Positions 1 to 11,730 of a DNA stretch of 64,000 nucleotides are shown piece by piece (position 1 is the first letter of the stretch; each line of letters opens with the position of its first letter). The notes below the pieces were generated by a model. That model did no database searches. It worked only from the letters and a program-made list of their open reading frames with translations, and was not told the DNA's origin. Where the stretch lies: contig NC_054536.1 of NCBI RefSeq assembly GCF_017654505.1, positions 34,021,946-34,085,945 of the forward strand, given 5' to 3'. This stretch comes from Polyodon spathula (lineage: Eukaryota; Chordata; Actinopteri; Acipenseriformes; Polyodontidae). The translations under genes and the position numbers were made by a program.

Positions 1-1950
1 TTTGCCACAGTGGCCCAAAGTGATTTAACCACTTCTACATTCAAAACGGAGCCTTGTGGTGTTGCAAGTGAATTCTGTTTTTTAAAGGGTTGTTGCCCGG
101 CCCTGTTTAGATTCCCCAGCCTACTCAACATTGATTGGCTGGACGCTGTCAATGCGCCACTAAACACGCTTGTGCTGGGTTTTCAATTTCATCAGAATCA
201 CACTTTTGGAGAAGCCACTCCCTGCAGGGCAGACGTGATTGATTTTAACCACTGCGTTTTGCGACTGCACTCATTTCATCAGAATAGAGCCCTTAGTATT
301 TTAGACAGTAACTGAAAAATAAAGAAATGGGTTCACTTCCTTGGATTTTTTGTATTGTTGTCTTCCCTGGCATTTGATTAATGTGGTTCTATTTCCTGGA
401 ATTTTATGTATATACTTCACTCACTAACATTTTATGCACACAGAAAATAGTTCCCTGGCATTTACTGCATTAAAGATAATTAAAAAAAAAAAAAACACCC
501 ATTACATGAAAACAAAGCATGCAAAGGCAATTTGTGTGCAGCATGTACAGGTCTCCTCATATTGTCCCCAGTTCAAAATGTTGGCCACCAGGTTTTGAAA
601 GCTAGTGGCCAAATGGCCACCAGCATATAAAGTGATTTGTCCCACCCTGGATTAAACCTGCACAGAATAAACTCTCCAGAAGTGTTCAGCTAGCAGTAAA
701 CAGCAGCACTGGCTCAAGCCTGCAGGGTTATAAATTGATCCCATAATAATTTGTGGCAAAATGAATATTCTAGAAGTCATTATTATGCTTGTCCTCCATC
801 TTAGAAACAGTTTTCTGGAAGGCTGTAGATCTGTGCAAACAATAGTTTCAACATTTTATAAACCCATTACTTCAGCTGTTAAATTATTTCTATGTGATTA
901 ATTGAATTTTACCAGGCTGGAAGGATAGCAGCTCATTCCATTACTGTAACTCTAAGAAGCATATTTAAGCATCCTTAGGTATGTTTACACTACGACTGGT
1001 CACCAATCACAACCAAGACATAGCATCTTTTTGGTGTATTCAGTAAGACAATTCTATATAATTATCATCCTGGCCCCCTCAAGAACTGCATGTTGGTGCC
1101 TGTGTGCTGTATCAATTTTTAGTTTTCCATAGTTCTCCGTGTGCCTGTCTGGTATTTTTGCAATATTAAACCAATTGCGTATTATTTCACCAGCTTCAAT
1201 GAAAACACAATGTATGGGATGACCTAAATATATTCAAATTCATTTTTACCTCTGATCTTAAGGGGAAGTGGATCACTGGCTGGCACATATTGAACATAGT
1301 GCTGCTGAGAAAGTCTGTCAGTTCTGGTATACATGGTTGAACTGCTTGCAATCAAAATGTTGTTTTCCTGCAATGTAAATGCATGCAAAACTGCCCATCT
1401 AAACCAATAGTACAGAATACAAATTAACCCCTTTAAAATTTATATTTCTGACTGCATGAGTGGTGCAGACCACAAATTAAACATTAAAAAAAAAAAAACT
1501 CTTTACTGTTTAAAATGCTTCCCTCAGTTTTGTGTTTTCTTCCCTTGCAACACTTTTTTAAATGAGTATAATGGCATGTTAACAGATTTATGTGAAAACT
1601 GTTAAAAGCATCATGGCAAAACAAACTAAAAAAAAAACCCAGAACATTTCTGTGACATCACCCTTTTCTCTTAATTGATTCATTCTACGAATCTAACTAA
1701 AGGTGGCTGAGTGGCTTTGAAGTGAAGGGGAGTGCGTGGCAGATATATTATTGGTTGATGAATCCACAGTTAATGTTACGAATCCACAGAAAACTGTGGA
1801 TTAGTTAATGAAACCACAGTGAGTCATAACAATTCAACAGAAAAGCAAATACCATTTTATTACACATCATTTCAACAATCAGTTAATTAGTATTACATAT
1901 TTCAAATGTGCCACTTAGACATAGGCTTTGATTCAATTTAGCATTTCATA
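1..1950. other. AT-rich intergenic DNA without recognised genes
   Basis: I see no supported gene here. There are short poly-A runs near 481 and 1487. A small perfect hairpin of CCACAG/CTGTGG type lies near 1783-1804, inside a short tract where 'aatccacag' recurs. The 100-codon open frame at 10-315 has no recognisable domain and is treated as chance. Confidence 0.5.
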
Positions 1951-1977
1951 TTGTTTGCTAAAAATATGGCAATATAA

Positions 1978-2720
1978 TTATACATTAACAATGTAAACAC
2001 AAATGTCAATTACAAATTGTGACAAAGCTTTATTTACAATAAAGCACGATAAAGCACTGTCGACAACAAATGATGGGTTTAAACAGGACGGTACCTGTAT
2101 GTTTATTTGTTCCGCGGTGTCCCTTTTTCCTGTGGGAACAAAGCTTCTTTTAACAAACAATACAAAACTAAAATAAATCCTAGCTCATGTTTTAAAGTGG
2201 TAACTAAACTCAGGATCTGTAACCTTAATCAGACGCTAATCCGGTTTACTGGTGTATTAGTTTAACCAGTACGTGCTGAAACGTTCAATTTATTAGTGAA
2301 CAGTAATGCAATGCTGTCCGGGTTAGTGCTGGCCTTTAAATAGAGCTCCCAGAACGTGTTTGCCATCTAATAATGACAAATATGTACAATTAGAATAGCA
2401 AACAAACAAACACTCTGCGGTCCTTCAGCGGTTCTCTCGCAACCATAACAAAGGAACAGTTTGCTTTGCCACATCCCCTTTTGTACCTTCAGCCACGCCC
2501 TGTTGGTTAACGAGTGCAATTGCTTTTCCTCCAATCCGGGATTGCCACATCGCCTCCCATCTGGGGCGATGACTTAGTTTACTGTAGCTCCGCCCCCTTT
2601 CTAGATGGCCAACTTCCATCTTTCCCTGGAATGGATTGCACACTGTTCCCTTTACGCAGCGCCCTCACAGATCAGGAGGGAGATTTATAACCAAGATTCA
2701 TTCGTTCTCTGACACACACC
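1978..2720 (-). repeat. Dispersed LTR-like repeat, family R1, copy 1 (reverse orientation)
   Basis: Read on the minus strand this segment runs parallel to 42985-43500 on the plus strand. Both have the 'cttggttataaatctccctg' start, a 'gatggccaacttcc'/'agtcagccatctag' block, a 'ttgcgagagaaccgctgaagga' stretch, and then a 'gtttgtttg...ctaattgtac' tail with AATAAA-type signals. Such a TATA-like start and polyadenylation tail suggest an LTR, but I see no pol next to it, so the class is an inference. A third, more diverged copy lies at 30520-30720. It contains no open frame worth calling. Confidence 0.6.
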
Positions 2721-2727
2721 AGTACTG

Positions 2728-3060
2728 TTTACTATAGTGCAATGTATGGTACACACAGAATGTGCCCAAAGCATAGTACACAGAGTACAGTGTAACAGTA
2801 TGGTACAGTGACAGTGCACGGTATGCACAGTGTAGTACAGTATGGTGGGCAATGCACAGTACACACAGCACTGTACAATATAGTGCTAATGATATAGTAT
2901 AATGCCCAACATACTGTATATACAGTCAGTATATAGCGCACGGTACTCCTGGTACAGTACAGTGCACGGTACACATGATACAGTGCACGGTACAGTATAT
3001 GGTACGGTGCATGGTACAAGTACGGTGCACAGGGTATGGTACGGTGCAGAGCATGACCCA
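2728..3060. repeat. Degenerate GGTACAGTGCAC-type minisatellite
   Basis: About 330 bp is built from irregular repeats of roughly 10-12 bp around 'ggtacagtgcac', mixed with 'gtatggtac' variants. It opens a long minus-strand frame rich in Tyr, Cys and Leu only because the repeat avoids stops, so I do not call a gene. Confidence 0.7.
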
Positions 3061-5040
3061 CTACTGTTACGATAACCTTGTTCACTAAGAATGGTGTTAT
3101 ATCAGTGACCTACATTAACTGAAGAAGCAAATGCAGGGATGCCCACCTGTATAGCTTCTGGCTTAACACAACACTACCCTAAGACTGGAGGGAGCCTGCT
3201 GTCAAGCCGTGATAGCTTTCGCAGTGGTACTGCCAGCAGAGACCAAAGCAGCAACGAAACACTGCGGGGAGGCCTGCAGGCAGTCAGACCCGAAGCAGAG
3301 CTGAGCCCAGCAACTGCTAGTGAATCAGAAGGGTAACCTCGTTCGTTGTACAAACTACCGGTGGGAACAGGAGCAGATCTGGGATCTGCAGTTACCACAG
3401 GAGCGATATAGGGATCCTCACCTATAACACTTTTTGGCTAACCAACAGATCGAAACCCGAGGAAAACCTACTGCTAGAGCCCTAACAGTCCTCACACTAA
3501 CTCTGCAAGCAGATGTTAATCTGGTAGAGACACTGTGGGAAAAGCTGCAAGCAGATAAAAACCACAATTTTTATTTTACACTTCAACCGAAGCTAGCAGC
3601 TTACAAAGGAGCAGCAGAGCACAAGGCCGCTGAGGCACTACTTAACAACCACTGCTGAGTGCACAATACGTGAAGTAATTTTTACTAAAACACGTAAAAA
3701 CAATTTCAGTAGGTGGTAAACACAAGCAAACAATCAGATACAACACTGTGTGTCACTTATCTGTTCATAGAACTTTCAGGCAGTGAAAGGAAAAATGATG
3801 ACGTTTTGAGTGTCAGCAGGCTCTTTATGCCCTTAGAGGCAGGTGCGACTGTGTCACTGTCACTATGAGCAGCTTTGGAATATCAATTCAGGTTAGGTGG
3901 TATCAAAGGATTGAAAGGGAACCCTTTACACTCACTCCTAGGATGCAGGAGAAATTTGGACAATTAATCTAGAATTACTAGATACTGGTTTTATGGGGGA
4001 GGGACACTGACTTTAGTACCAAAATGAATGATATTACAATGATGTCTGGGTAAGAGATCGATTCATTCTCCTGACAACATGGAGACCGGAAGTTTAGTTT
4101 GTGTGTGGAGTTTATCGTGCAAGGTAAGAAACAAAAGATGTCTGCTTTGAGACTTGACTTCGGAAAATCGCATTGATTGAGATATTAATCTTATAACTTT
4201 CACAACAATGGCATTTCACTGAAATTAACATTACAGTAGAACCTCTTAAATCCTAACTACAGCATTATAATGATGGAGCACAATATCTGTGACACCTGCT
4301 TTTAGAGTGAGAAAAGTATGTGATCTGGGTTCAGAATGGCTGGACAGATCCTGAAGTGAATAAAATTTTGTTTTATTGTTTATGCATAAGAGAGTTTGAA
4401 AGATGGCCAGCAGAATCTTCTACACCTAACGCTGACCGTACATTTTTAAGATCCTGTGGATAATCAGGCTAGAAATAAAGCTAATTTTATTTACTCTTGC
4501 AGTCGTGTTGATTTTAGATTTCTTTTTACACCCAGCACTCTCTAAAGTTAGCATTTTTGTCGACGTGTACTTTGTAGAGTGCTGCAACACAGCAGTATAT
4601 ACATTTAAATAGATCTAGGTTCAAAAGCACTTACCAAAATGACTTGAAAAAGGACAGGTAAAAGCTGTCTTTCTTCAATGAGCCTGCAGGAGAAAGATAA
4701 AACAAACCATTCATTTCAGGAGGGCCGTGAATGTTTAATCTTAATTATGGTGCCACATTATTTCTGCTTCTAAACTTTGAATTGCAGCATTAATTCATAC
4801 GCTGTAATCAGTGATCTGGAACGGTGACCTTTGACTAATTAACTCAACTAAATAAGCTTTACAACAGCCCACCAGTACAAGCAAAGTAGCAGTTTATTGA
4901 AAATGACTTGCTCTCTCCCTTATTGGTCAAACTTTTTAACTCACAACCAATTACTGATTATGTAAGGGGTTGGTGTAAAGACAAATCCTATTTCCAAACA
5001 GCATGACAGAATAAAATGATACAGAGTACAACATTATGAT
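3061..5040. other. Unassigned region with two short open frames
   Basis: Two plus-strand frames, 3139-3336 and 3434-3658, lie in a locally GC-richer patch and could be scraps of a mobile element. The second has an Ala/Leu/Gln-rich helical look. I recognise no domain, motif or splice structure. From 3700 to 5040 I see only AT-rich single-copy DNA. Confidence 0.3.
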
Positions 5041-5047
5041 GCAGTAA

Positions 5048-5050
<3 letters not shown>

Positions 5051-5113
<63 letters not shown>
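5051..5113. repeat. (AT)n microsatellite
   Basis: About 31 uninterrupted AT dinucleotides. Confidence 0.97.
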
Positions 5114-5117
<4 letters not shown>

Positions 5118-5159
5118 AGTTCTTGCTCCACCTAATCATCTTTGCTCCCAAGGAGACTG

Positions 5160-6800
5160 CATATACAGAATATACGTTTATTATACAGATGGGTTATAAA
5201 ATAAATCCCCAAAAAGGAACATTTTATTATATGTTTGCACATAACTGCTTTGTAGCAGAATGAGAATAAGTCAGCAGTAAAAACTGTTTTTACATTTAGT
5301 AAGACACAAAAGATTAGACTATACCAGTGTAATTCCCCTCTTTCTAAAGCATCGATAGCGGACTAATGGTTCTCAAATATTGAAATAGTATCTAAAGGAC
5401 CTGAAACAAACAGTACTCTAGAGGTAAAAACCTGCATATAACATGCTCTGTTAAAGTTTTGGCACAAACAAGTCTGTGAAAGAAGTGGGTCAGTAATGGG
5501 ATACTAAATGATTTGACGATGTGGGGAATTCTGTATAACCCATTATCAAAGCCTGTAAGACATTTTTCTTCATCTTAAAACAAGATGACAGGACAGTTCA
5601 AGAGTGTAAAATGGCTGGCATCACCTGTTTGAGACAAAAATTCAGTATAGCATACTAACTCAAGCTGCACAAAAGCACAACGCATGTCAAGTAACGAGTA
5701 CTTTTATAATTATATCCTGACCTTAAAAGAATCAGAAGATTCAAATTACCAACAAGCAAAGATAATATTCCGAATTGTTAATGTAAAGACTTTAAAAGTC
5801 ACAGAGTGGTGGCAAGTTAAACAGACTAAACCAGAGTCCAAGTGAAAAACTAAATCTAGAGGAGAATGATAAGAAACCCGAAAGACCCCCTGCATCTTAA
5901 AATATTCTTAACTCTTTCCAAAGTAATATTGGATCACCAGCAGTGCTTTAAGTGAGGTCGTAAGGGAATCTACAGTGATGGCAAGCCAAATAGTAATAAA
6001 TAAATAAATAAAATAATAAATAAATAAAATAATACATAAACAATTAACAAAAGTGATTTGCAAGTTGTCATGTTAATGGTAGAGTAAGAGTAAAGACCTT
6101 AATATTGTAAATTCCAGTCAGATGTGTGATTTATTGTGTGAGTCTACACATTGTGTATCTCTGCATGAGTGTTTATTTTTTATGTAAACTACTATAAAAT
6201 AAAATATAGTCTTCCTGTCTGCTTCACATTGGTAACACCCTTTTTTTTTTTTTTTGCTCACATGACAGACAACACTCTTCAAGTGCTACAGTCATCTTCC
6301 ATCCTCACAGAGAAGAAAACCAGGCGTCTATTAACTGTCGCTAATGCCACTTTTCTAGGGTCCCGTTTCTTAAGATACTGGAAATTAAACAGTCATTTCT
6401 GTTGTTCAAAGAAACCAAGGATTTGATTGATTGCCAGAGCTTTAAAGGGTTATTATATAATCTAAGTGTAGGCTTGTTTGACAAAACAAAGCTTCAGCTT
6501 TCCAGATTGACAGTTTCTGTTTACCAAAAGCGATTGGAATTAGATTAACTAATTGGGTCATTCCATGCTAATGGAGTACATTCTGCCCTAATGATACGAT
6601 GGATACAATATGATTAAATATATAGATGTCCCTGTATAAATAAATGTATACATATAAATTATGTATTTATGGAATAAAAAACTTAGGTGTTTTTGACCCA
6701 GACCTTTCATTTGAGGCACACATAAAAATGTTACAATTTTTGTTTTTCATTTAAGAAACATTGCCAGATTGAGAGATATTTTTCTTTCAGACAGGATGCT
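5160..6800. other. AT-rich region without recognised genes
   Basis: Only a short AAAT-type simple repeat at about 5996-6043 and a T run at 6241-6255 stand out. No domain or gene structure was seen on either strand. Confidence 0.5.
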
Positions 6801-6808
6801 TAGCAATT

Positions 6809-6885
6809 GATGCAATATTTTGGATGCAGTTAAACTGCAGTATTTTAATAGTACTGCAGTATAACTGCGTCCAAAATATTGCATC
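6809..6885. repeat. Near-perfect inverted repeat (hairpin) with CTGCAGTA core
   Basis: Arms of about 33 bp (6809-6842 and 6852-6885) are complementary with two mismatches around a loop of about 9 bp. The arms carry 'gatgcaatattttgga' at the outside and 'actgcagta' at the inside. The same CTGCAGTA core starts every unit of the minisatellite that follows at 6994. Confidence 0.9.
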
Positions 6886-6993
6886 TATACTGCAGTACTA
6901 CTGCAGTAATTTTTTTACTTCATTACTGCAGTATTTTTGCCATTTTTGCAAATAACCTTCAACAGTATAGTACCTTATCATTGTGTTTATGCC

Positions 6994-7344
6994 CTGCAGT
7001 ATGAATGCGGTACCATTGCAATTCTTCTACTACAGTATGAATGCGGTACCATTGCAGTTTCTCTACTGCAGTATGAATGCAGTACCATTGCAGTTTCTCT
7101 ACTGCAGTTTCTCTACTGCAGTATAAATGCAGTACCATTGCAGTTTCTCTACTGCAGTATGAATGCAGTACCATTGCAATTTCTCTACTGCAGTATGAAT
7201 GCAGTACCATTGCAGTTTCTCTACTGCAGTATGAATGCAGTACCATTGCAGTTTCTCTACTGCAGTATGAATGCAGGACCATTGCAGTTTCTCTACTGCA
7301 GTATGAATGCAGTACCATTGCAGTTTCTCTACTGCAGTAACATT
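6994..7344. repeat. 36-bp minisatellite, about 9 units
   Basis: The tandem unit begins with 'ctgcagtatgaatgcagt' and continues 'accattgcagtttctcta', 36 bp in total. One unit carries an extra 'tttctctactgcag' copy, and the first two units are the most diverged. The period is divisible by three, so several frames on both strands stay open with a 12-residue repeat. This is a property of the repeat and not evidence for a gene. Confidence 0.95.
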
Positions 7345-7561
7345 GCAGTTTCTTTGTCATTTTATATAGGAAAACTTGATAGCCTTTAGATATTTATTAG
7401 GTATTGCATAACTACTTTACATTTTCATGTTTTAAATATCTATCAACCTTTTTTATGTCATCAAGAATGAATTCTTACCACCTTTGTGGGCTTACCAAAT
7501 ATGTAGCCCTTAATATTTCATGCACAGGGGTGTCAGTACTAAAATAGGGAATGTTAGTATG

Positions 7562-7811
7562 GCCTAGGCTGGGACCAAATCAAAAATTTGACCCACCTGT
7601 TTATCACAAACTACCAACCTGGTACTGATGGCGACTTTATTGCTTGTCAGAGGGATATTGCTTCTACCCCAGAAGGAACCCACCATTTGTACTGGGCTTG
7701 TAACTTGCGATTAGGGTCAGTTTTATTTTGGTTCCAGCCCTAGGCCGGGACCAAATTAAAACTTTGACCCACCCACTAATAGCAAATTACAAGCCCAGTA
7801 CAAATGGCGAC
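7562..7811. mobile_element. Fold-back (MITE-like) element, three copies of one arm
   Basis: A segment of about 70 bp starting 'cctaggctgggaccaaat' at 7562 recurs in direct orientation at 7741 and in inverted orientation at about 7683-7744. The inverted and second direct copies meet head to head as an almost perfect palindrome (about 7683-7806) with arms of about 62 bp ending in 'ccatttgtactgggcttg'. Non-autonomous DNA elements have this layout. No transposase is present and I could not identify a target duplication. Confidence 0.65.
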
Positions 7812-7990
7812 TTCCTTTTTATGGAAATTCATGACTTCAGTGGCAGAAAGATAATAATTCTGAATGATATACCAGTATGCATTGCAATTTACATATAAGA
7901 CTGATTTAATAATTGTGTATTTATTATAATTACAGACAATGATGCTGTATTAAATAATTTCATACAAACACTACAAGTAAAAGTGTATAT

Positions 7991-9259
7991 TTACCAATTA
8001 CTTTTTCCATTGTTTTGGTTGGAAGCTGTGGTTTTATCTGGTCTTCCTTTGCATTGATTGCCTTCCTTCCATTCAAAGAATGTGTAGCCACATTTCACGT
8101 CCAAATACAATTACCATAAGTTCTGCTGTGAATTTTTTGTAGTCTGTTGCTTGAATTCTAGTGTACAGTGATCTTTTCACTTGAAGATCACCGATCTTCC
8201 TCCTAAAATATTGAATACATATTAAATTCATATTTTACTTATCAGTAACAGATTTTATAAATCTCTTTAAATCATCAACAATAAGTTAAGTTAAGCAGTT
8301 CATTAAAGTCTTTAAGAGCACATCTCTAACATTTCCAAACTTGTTCCCTTTTGTCTGAGATTCTTATTATTAAACATATGCAGGATAACACTGAATAAAT
8401 CATTTAAGTGAAGTGTAAATTTATAAAATACATAATATACAATATAATACCAGTATAACTAATATTACCCTATAAAACCCTATTCTTAAAACACTGTAAC
8501 AACAATGATTACATCCACGTAAGAATGCGATTAGAAAAAACAAATCTCAGTACAAAACATACAATTAATCACGAGTTACATTAAGAAAGCCATTGCCAAA
8601 TATGCTGATAAATTTAAATTCCTTAAAATAATTTTTAGGTCAATTCTTCTTTCTCATAAATGTCATGAAATTGAATCTCTCTAGTCCCATCTAAAATGAA
8701 AATGCATAGATTTCTGATGGAAACATTGTTTTTACTATTATTCCAAATTCTACAAGTTGAAAATGCCAATACCCACCGCAACACATAATTTTATGCATTT
8801 TCAGAAATCTTTCCATTGTGCACTAGGGTTGACATTCTAAAAATGCAACAAATGCCTTACCTGATTGTGCTTTCTTTTGTGACACCTTTTAACAGAATCC
8901 ATAATCTGACGGTGTATTGCTGCTGAATTAGATTTTTTTTTGTTTTCATCTTTTTTTGGAGCGTGTCTTCCTACATCAAGAAATCAAAATATCACCACGT
9001 TTCATAAATGTTTTCCATAAAGATTAATGTCATGGATTAATTCTTGGAAAAAAATAAGCAGAGGGCTGGATGTGCTAAAGTTGTCATCACTGTCAAAAGT
9101 TTGCATTTCTGTTTTAGGAGCAAAGTTACTAAAACAATTTAGCACAGATAAACTTAGAGTAAAGTGGCTAATTAACGTTTCTGTAGAAATCTATACTTAC
9201 CTTAAGCAGTAATCTGTATGATTGCATTCAATCTCTGTCTCGTGTCCGAGTTCCCCCAT
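7991..9259 (-). pseudogene. BEN-domain-like gene, three exons, transposon-associated, decayed
   Basis: On the minus strand an ATG at 9259 opens a 59-nt exon ending in a consensus donor (AG|GTAAGT at 9201). A second exon (about 8966-8861) is rich in Lys and Arg and also ends in a GTAAG donor. A third exon starts near 8195. The phases join if acceptors ending in AAG are used. The last exon reads YTRIQATDYKKFTAELM then VIVFGREMWLH, and after a one-base shift near 8085 continues EWKEGNQCKG. This fits the C-terminal half of BEN domains (FGRE..L..H, then GN..KG), which bind DNA or chromatin partners. The start was chosen because it is the first ATG in frame with the donor. The gene diverges from the transposase beside it. 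The exon chain is inferred, and the BEN call rests on pattern memory. Confidence 0.45.
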
Positions 9260-9622
9260 TTAACATTTGTCAAAAAAAAAAAAAAAACTATGCCTCTGCC
9301 AGAAATTTTTCTGGCTTTATTACTGAGCTGCAAATACACCACACCCAACTGACTCTGCTTCTAACATTGTTAGCAGCCATGATACAAAAGTATATCCATA
9401 ACATATGCAGTATATGACATGAGGGTGCATTGTAAATCAATAGCATCAAATACACTGGTACACATCTGTGCAGCTGTCGTTCGATCTCTCAGACAGTCCC
9501 TTCACTACACAATGACCAGCTAAGAAGCATTTTTTATTTACTTTTTTGTTGTTGTTGCAATAATTATATCCGTTTTCTTTCCATTTTGAAATACCTAAAG
9601 TGTATGGTGATGCATTGCTGCA

Positions 9623-9666
9623 ACCCAGGTTTTATTTTAACCTGGTCCTACCATGACTAGGACTAC

Positions 9667-9729
<63 letters not shown>

Positions 9730-9757
9730 GGACCAGGTTAAAATAAATCCTGGATTA
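9623..9757. repeat. Palindrome with (TAA)n in its centre
   Basis: The sequence 'ccaggttttattttaacctg' at about 9628 is matched in inverted form by 'aggaccaggttaaaataaat' at about 9729. The 25-bp arms differ at one position. Between them lie about 20 TAA/AAT units (9668-9729). This looks like a small fold-back element whose loop expanded as a microsatellite. Confidence 0.85.
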
Positions 9758-10135
9758 TGAAACAAAGTTTCCTCTGGCATATAAACATTCTTTTTAGGAA
9801 GCATGCTTGTTGAGCCCACATATGTAATCGATTTCATCTGCATTTGATTTGAATCCCCAGCTCATGATGAAAATTACTACTGGCATTAATGGGTCAAAAG
9901 TGTAATATCCCAGCTATAACATGTTCTCGGTCTCAAACCCTCTGCGCTCACTTAGTCTGCCCCGGGTATGCATTACTAACCACTGCAGCCACAAACATGT
10001 TAAATACCAAAGTAATTGAGACAGCTTTGAGGTTATCTGCATTTTGGTCAGAGAGGAAAGTCTTTTTCATCACCCGCTTCAAGCCCACTTTTTGATGTTT
10101 TATTACATAGTACTTATTTTTGTTTATTTTTTTAT

Positions 10136-11730
10136 TATGGCTGGCATTGTGGGTAACAAAATATACTGTGAGAGAACCCTTCGCCGTCAGGCAAAAGAAA
10201 GGGCAGATGTATTGATGGTACTAGAGAACACATCTGTCAGTGGCAGTGACATATGTTTACAAGATAGCAGCAGTACAGTGTGGACTTTTCAACAAGGTAG
10301 CATTATGTCTTCTTGTGTAGAGAATGGAAATTGCTAGTACTAGTATGGTGTGGAATTTTGATGTGCTTGAAAGTGAACAGAACACCAGTGATAGTGAAGG
10401 GCAAGACACTAAGGTTGCAGTGAATGACAGTATATGTGTCTTTAATAAGAGCAGCAACATCCAGTTCTGGCCCATACTCTGCCTTCTTGAGGAAGACACA
10501 AATAAAAACCTATTTGACATCGGTTTGTTTGTGGGCACACTGTTGAGGAAATTAAAATAATTGAAAATGAAGGAATAACATTTGCTGGCAAGCCAATAGA
10601 ACTTTTGTAAAAGCATTTGTTAAAAATGTAAAGTACCACAAGGGGTATCACAGGTGTGAAAAATCTATTCAAAGTGGTGTCTGGGAAAACAATAGAATTC
10701 CTGAAGTAGATGCTGCCCCCAGGATTGATGACATGTTTGATGAAATTACTGACGAAGAACACTGTAGGGGAGATAGTATATTAAGGCAATTAAAAGTAGG
10801 AGTGGTATCACCATTCCCTCTTGATTTTATGCATCTAGTTTGTTTAGGGGTAATGAGAAGAATTTTGCTGTTGTGGATGAAAGGGCCTCTCCCCACAAAG
10901 ACTGGAGGTCAGCAAATAAAATTAATTTCTGAATCAATCATGAGTTTCATTTGCTTTATGCCACGAGAGTTTGCAACAAAAGGGGGATCACTTGTCAAAA
11001 CTGATAGATGGAAAGCCACTGAATTTCAGACTTTCCTCTTATATTTTTTTCTTATATTTCTCATTTGCACTTAAAATAAAAATACCTGATGCTCTGTTTT
11101 CTAACTTTCTTCTTCTTCATGTTGGTATTACATTATTATGCGGTCAGTCAATGTGCCCACAATACTGTGATTATGCAGTGCAGATACTTATTTTATTTGT
11201 CCAACATTTTTCATCTACTGTATGTATGACAACATGATTGTATACAATGTTCATGGTCTAATTCATTTGGCTAATGATGTCAAGACATTCGGCCCTTTAC
11301 AACATTTTTCAGCGTTCCCACTTGAAAACTACCTTAATACCATTAAAAGACTGATTAGAAAGCCAAAATGTCCACTTCAGCAAGTGATTCGCAGGTTATC
11401 AGAAAAAAAAAGTTCAGGGCAATCTAGACAGTTTAAAAGAGGTTGCAAAATGGAACACTTCTCTGGACCGTTACATTCAAATATCCTCTCAGGTTTCATG
11501 GCAGTTAAGGAATTGCACGTGGACACTTTTATGATTTCTGTTAACAAAGGGGACAATGCTATTCTTGCTGACCAACACATTTTTCTCATTAAAAAATATT
11601 ATTGTTGTTGATGATGTTGTGTTGTTTGCCAAAGTTTTCTGTTAAAGCCCCTTTCTTTCCATATCCTGTGGATTCTCTCCAGCTAAATATAGCAGTTGTT
11701 AAAGAACTGAAACATGACTTTTTCATTTTG
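10136..11730 (+). pseudogene. CACTA/EnSpm-like transposase (DUF4218 type), frameshifted
   Basis: Consecutive frames on the plus strand give, in order: an N-terminal basic part (MAGIVGNKIYCERTLRR), SSNIQFWPILCLLEED (about 10450-10500), EGITFAGKPIELL (about 10570), a Cys segment KGYHRCEKS (about 10645), FPLDFMHLVCLGVMRRILLLW (from about 10815), DRWKATEFQTFLLY (about 11003-11044), HVGITLLCG (about 11120) and YNVHGLIHLANDVKTFGP (from about 11237) with NTIKRLIRKPK. This order matches TNP2/DUF4218 transposases of the EnSpm group in animals, which cut and paste DNA. At least four frameshifts (near 10530, 10608, 11050 and 11220) destroy it. Neighbours are a diverging BEN-like gene and a DUF4806 gene downstream. 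I found no convincing CACTA terminal repeats. Confidence 0.65.

Noticed and set aside
10..315. 101-codon open frame at the window start
   Set aside because: No domain, splice site or composition signal; compatible with chance.
2732..3085. 117-codon minus frame rich in Tyr, Cys and Leu
   Set aside because: It is the translation of a degenerate minisatellite.
6937..7389. 150-codon frame with 12-residue repeats, and opposite-strand counterpart
   Set aside because: The 36-bp minisatellite lacks stops in several frames; both strands are equally open.
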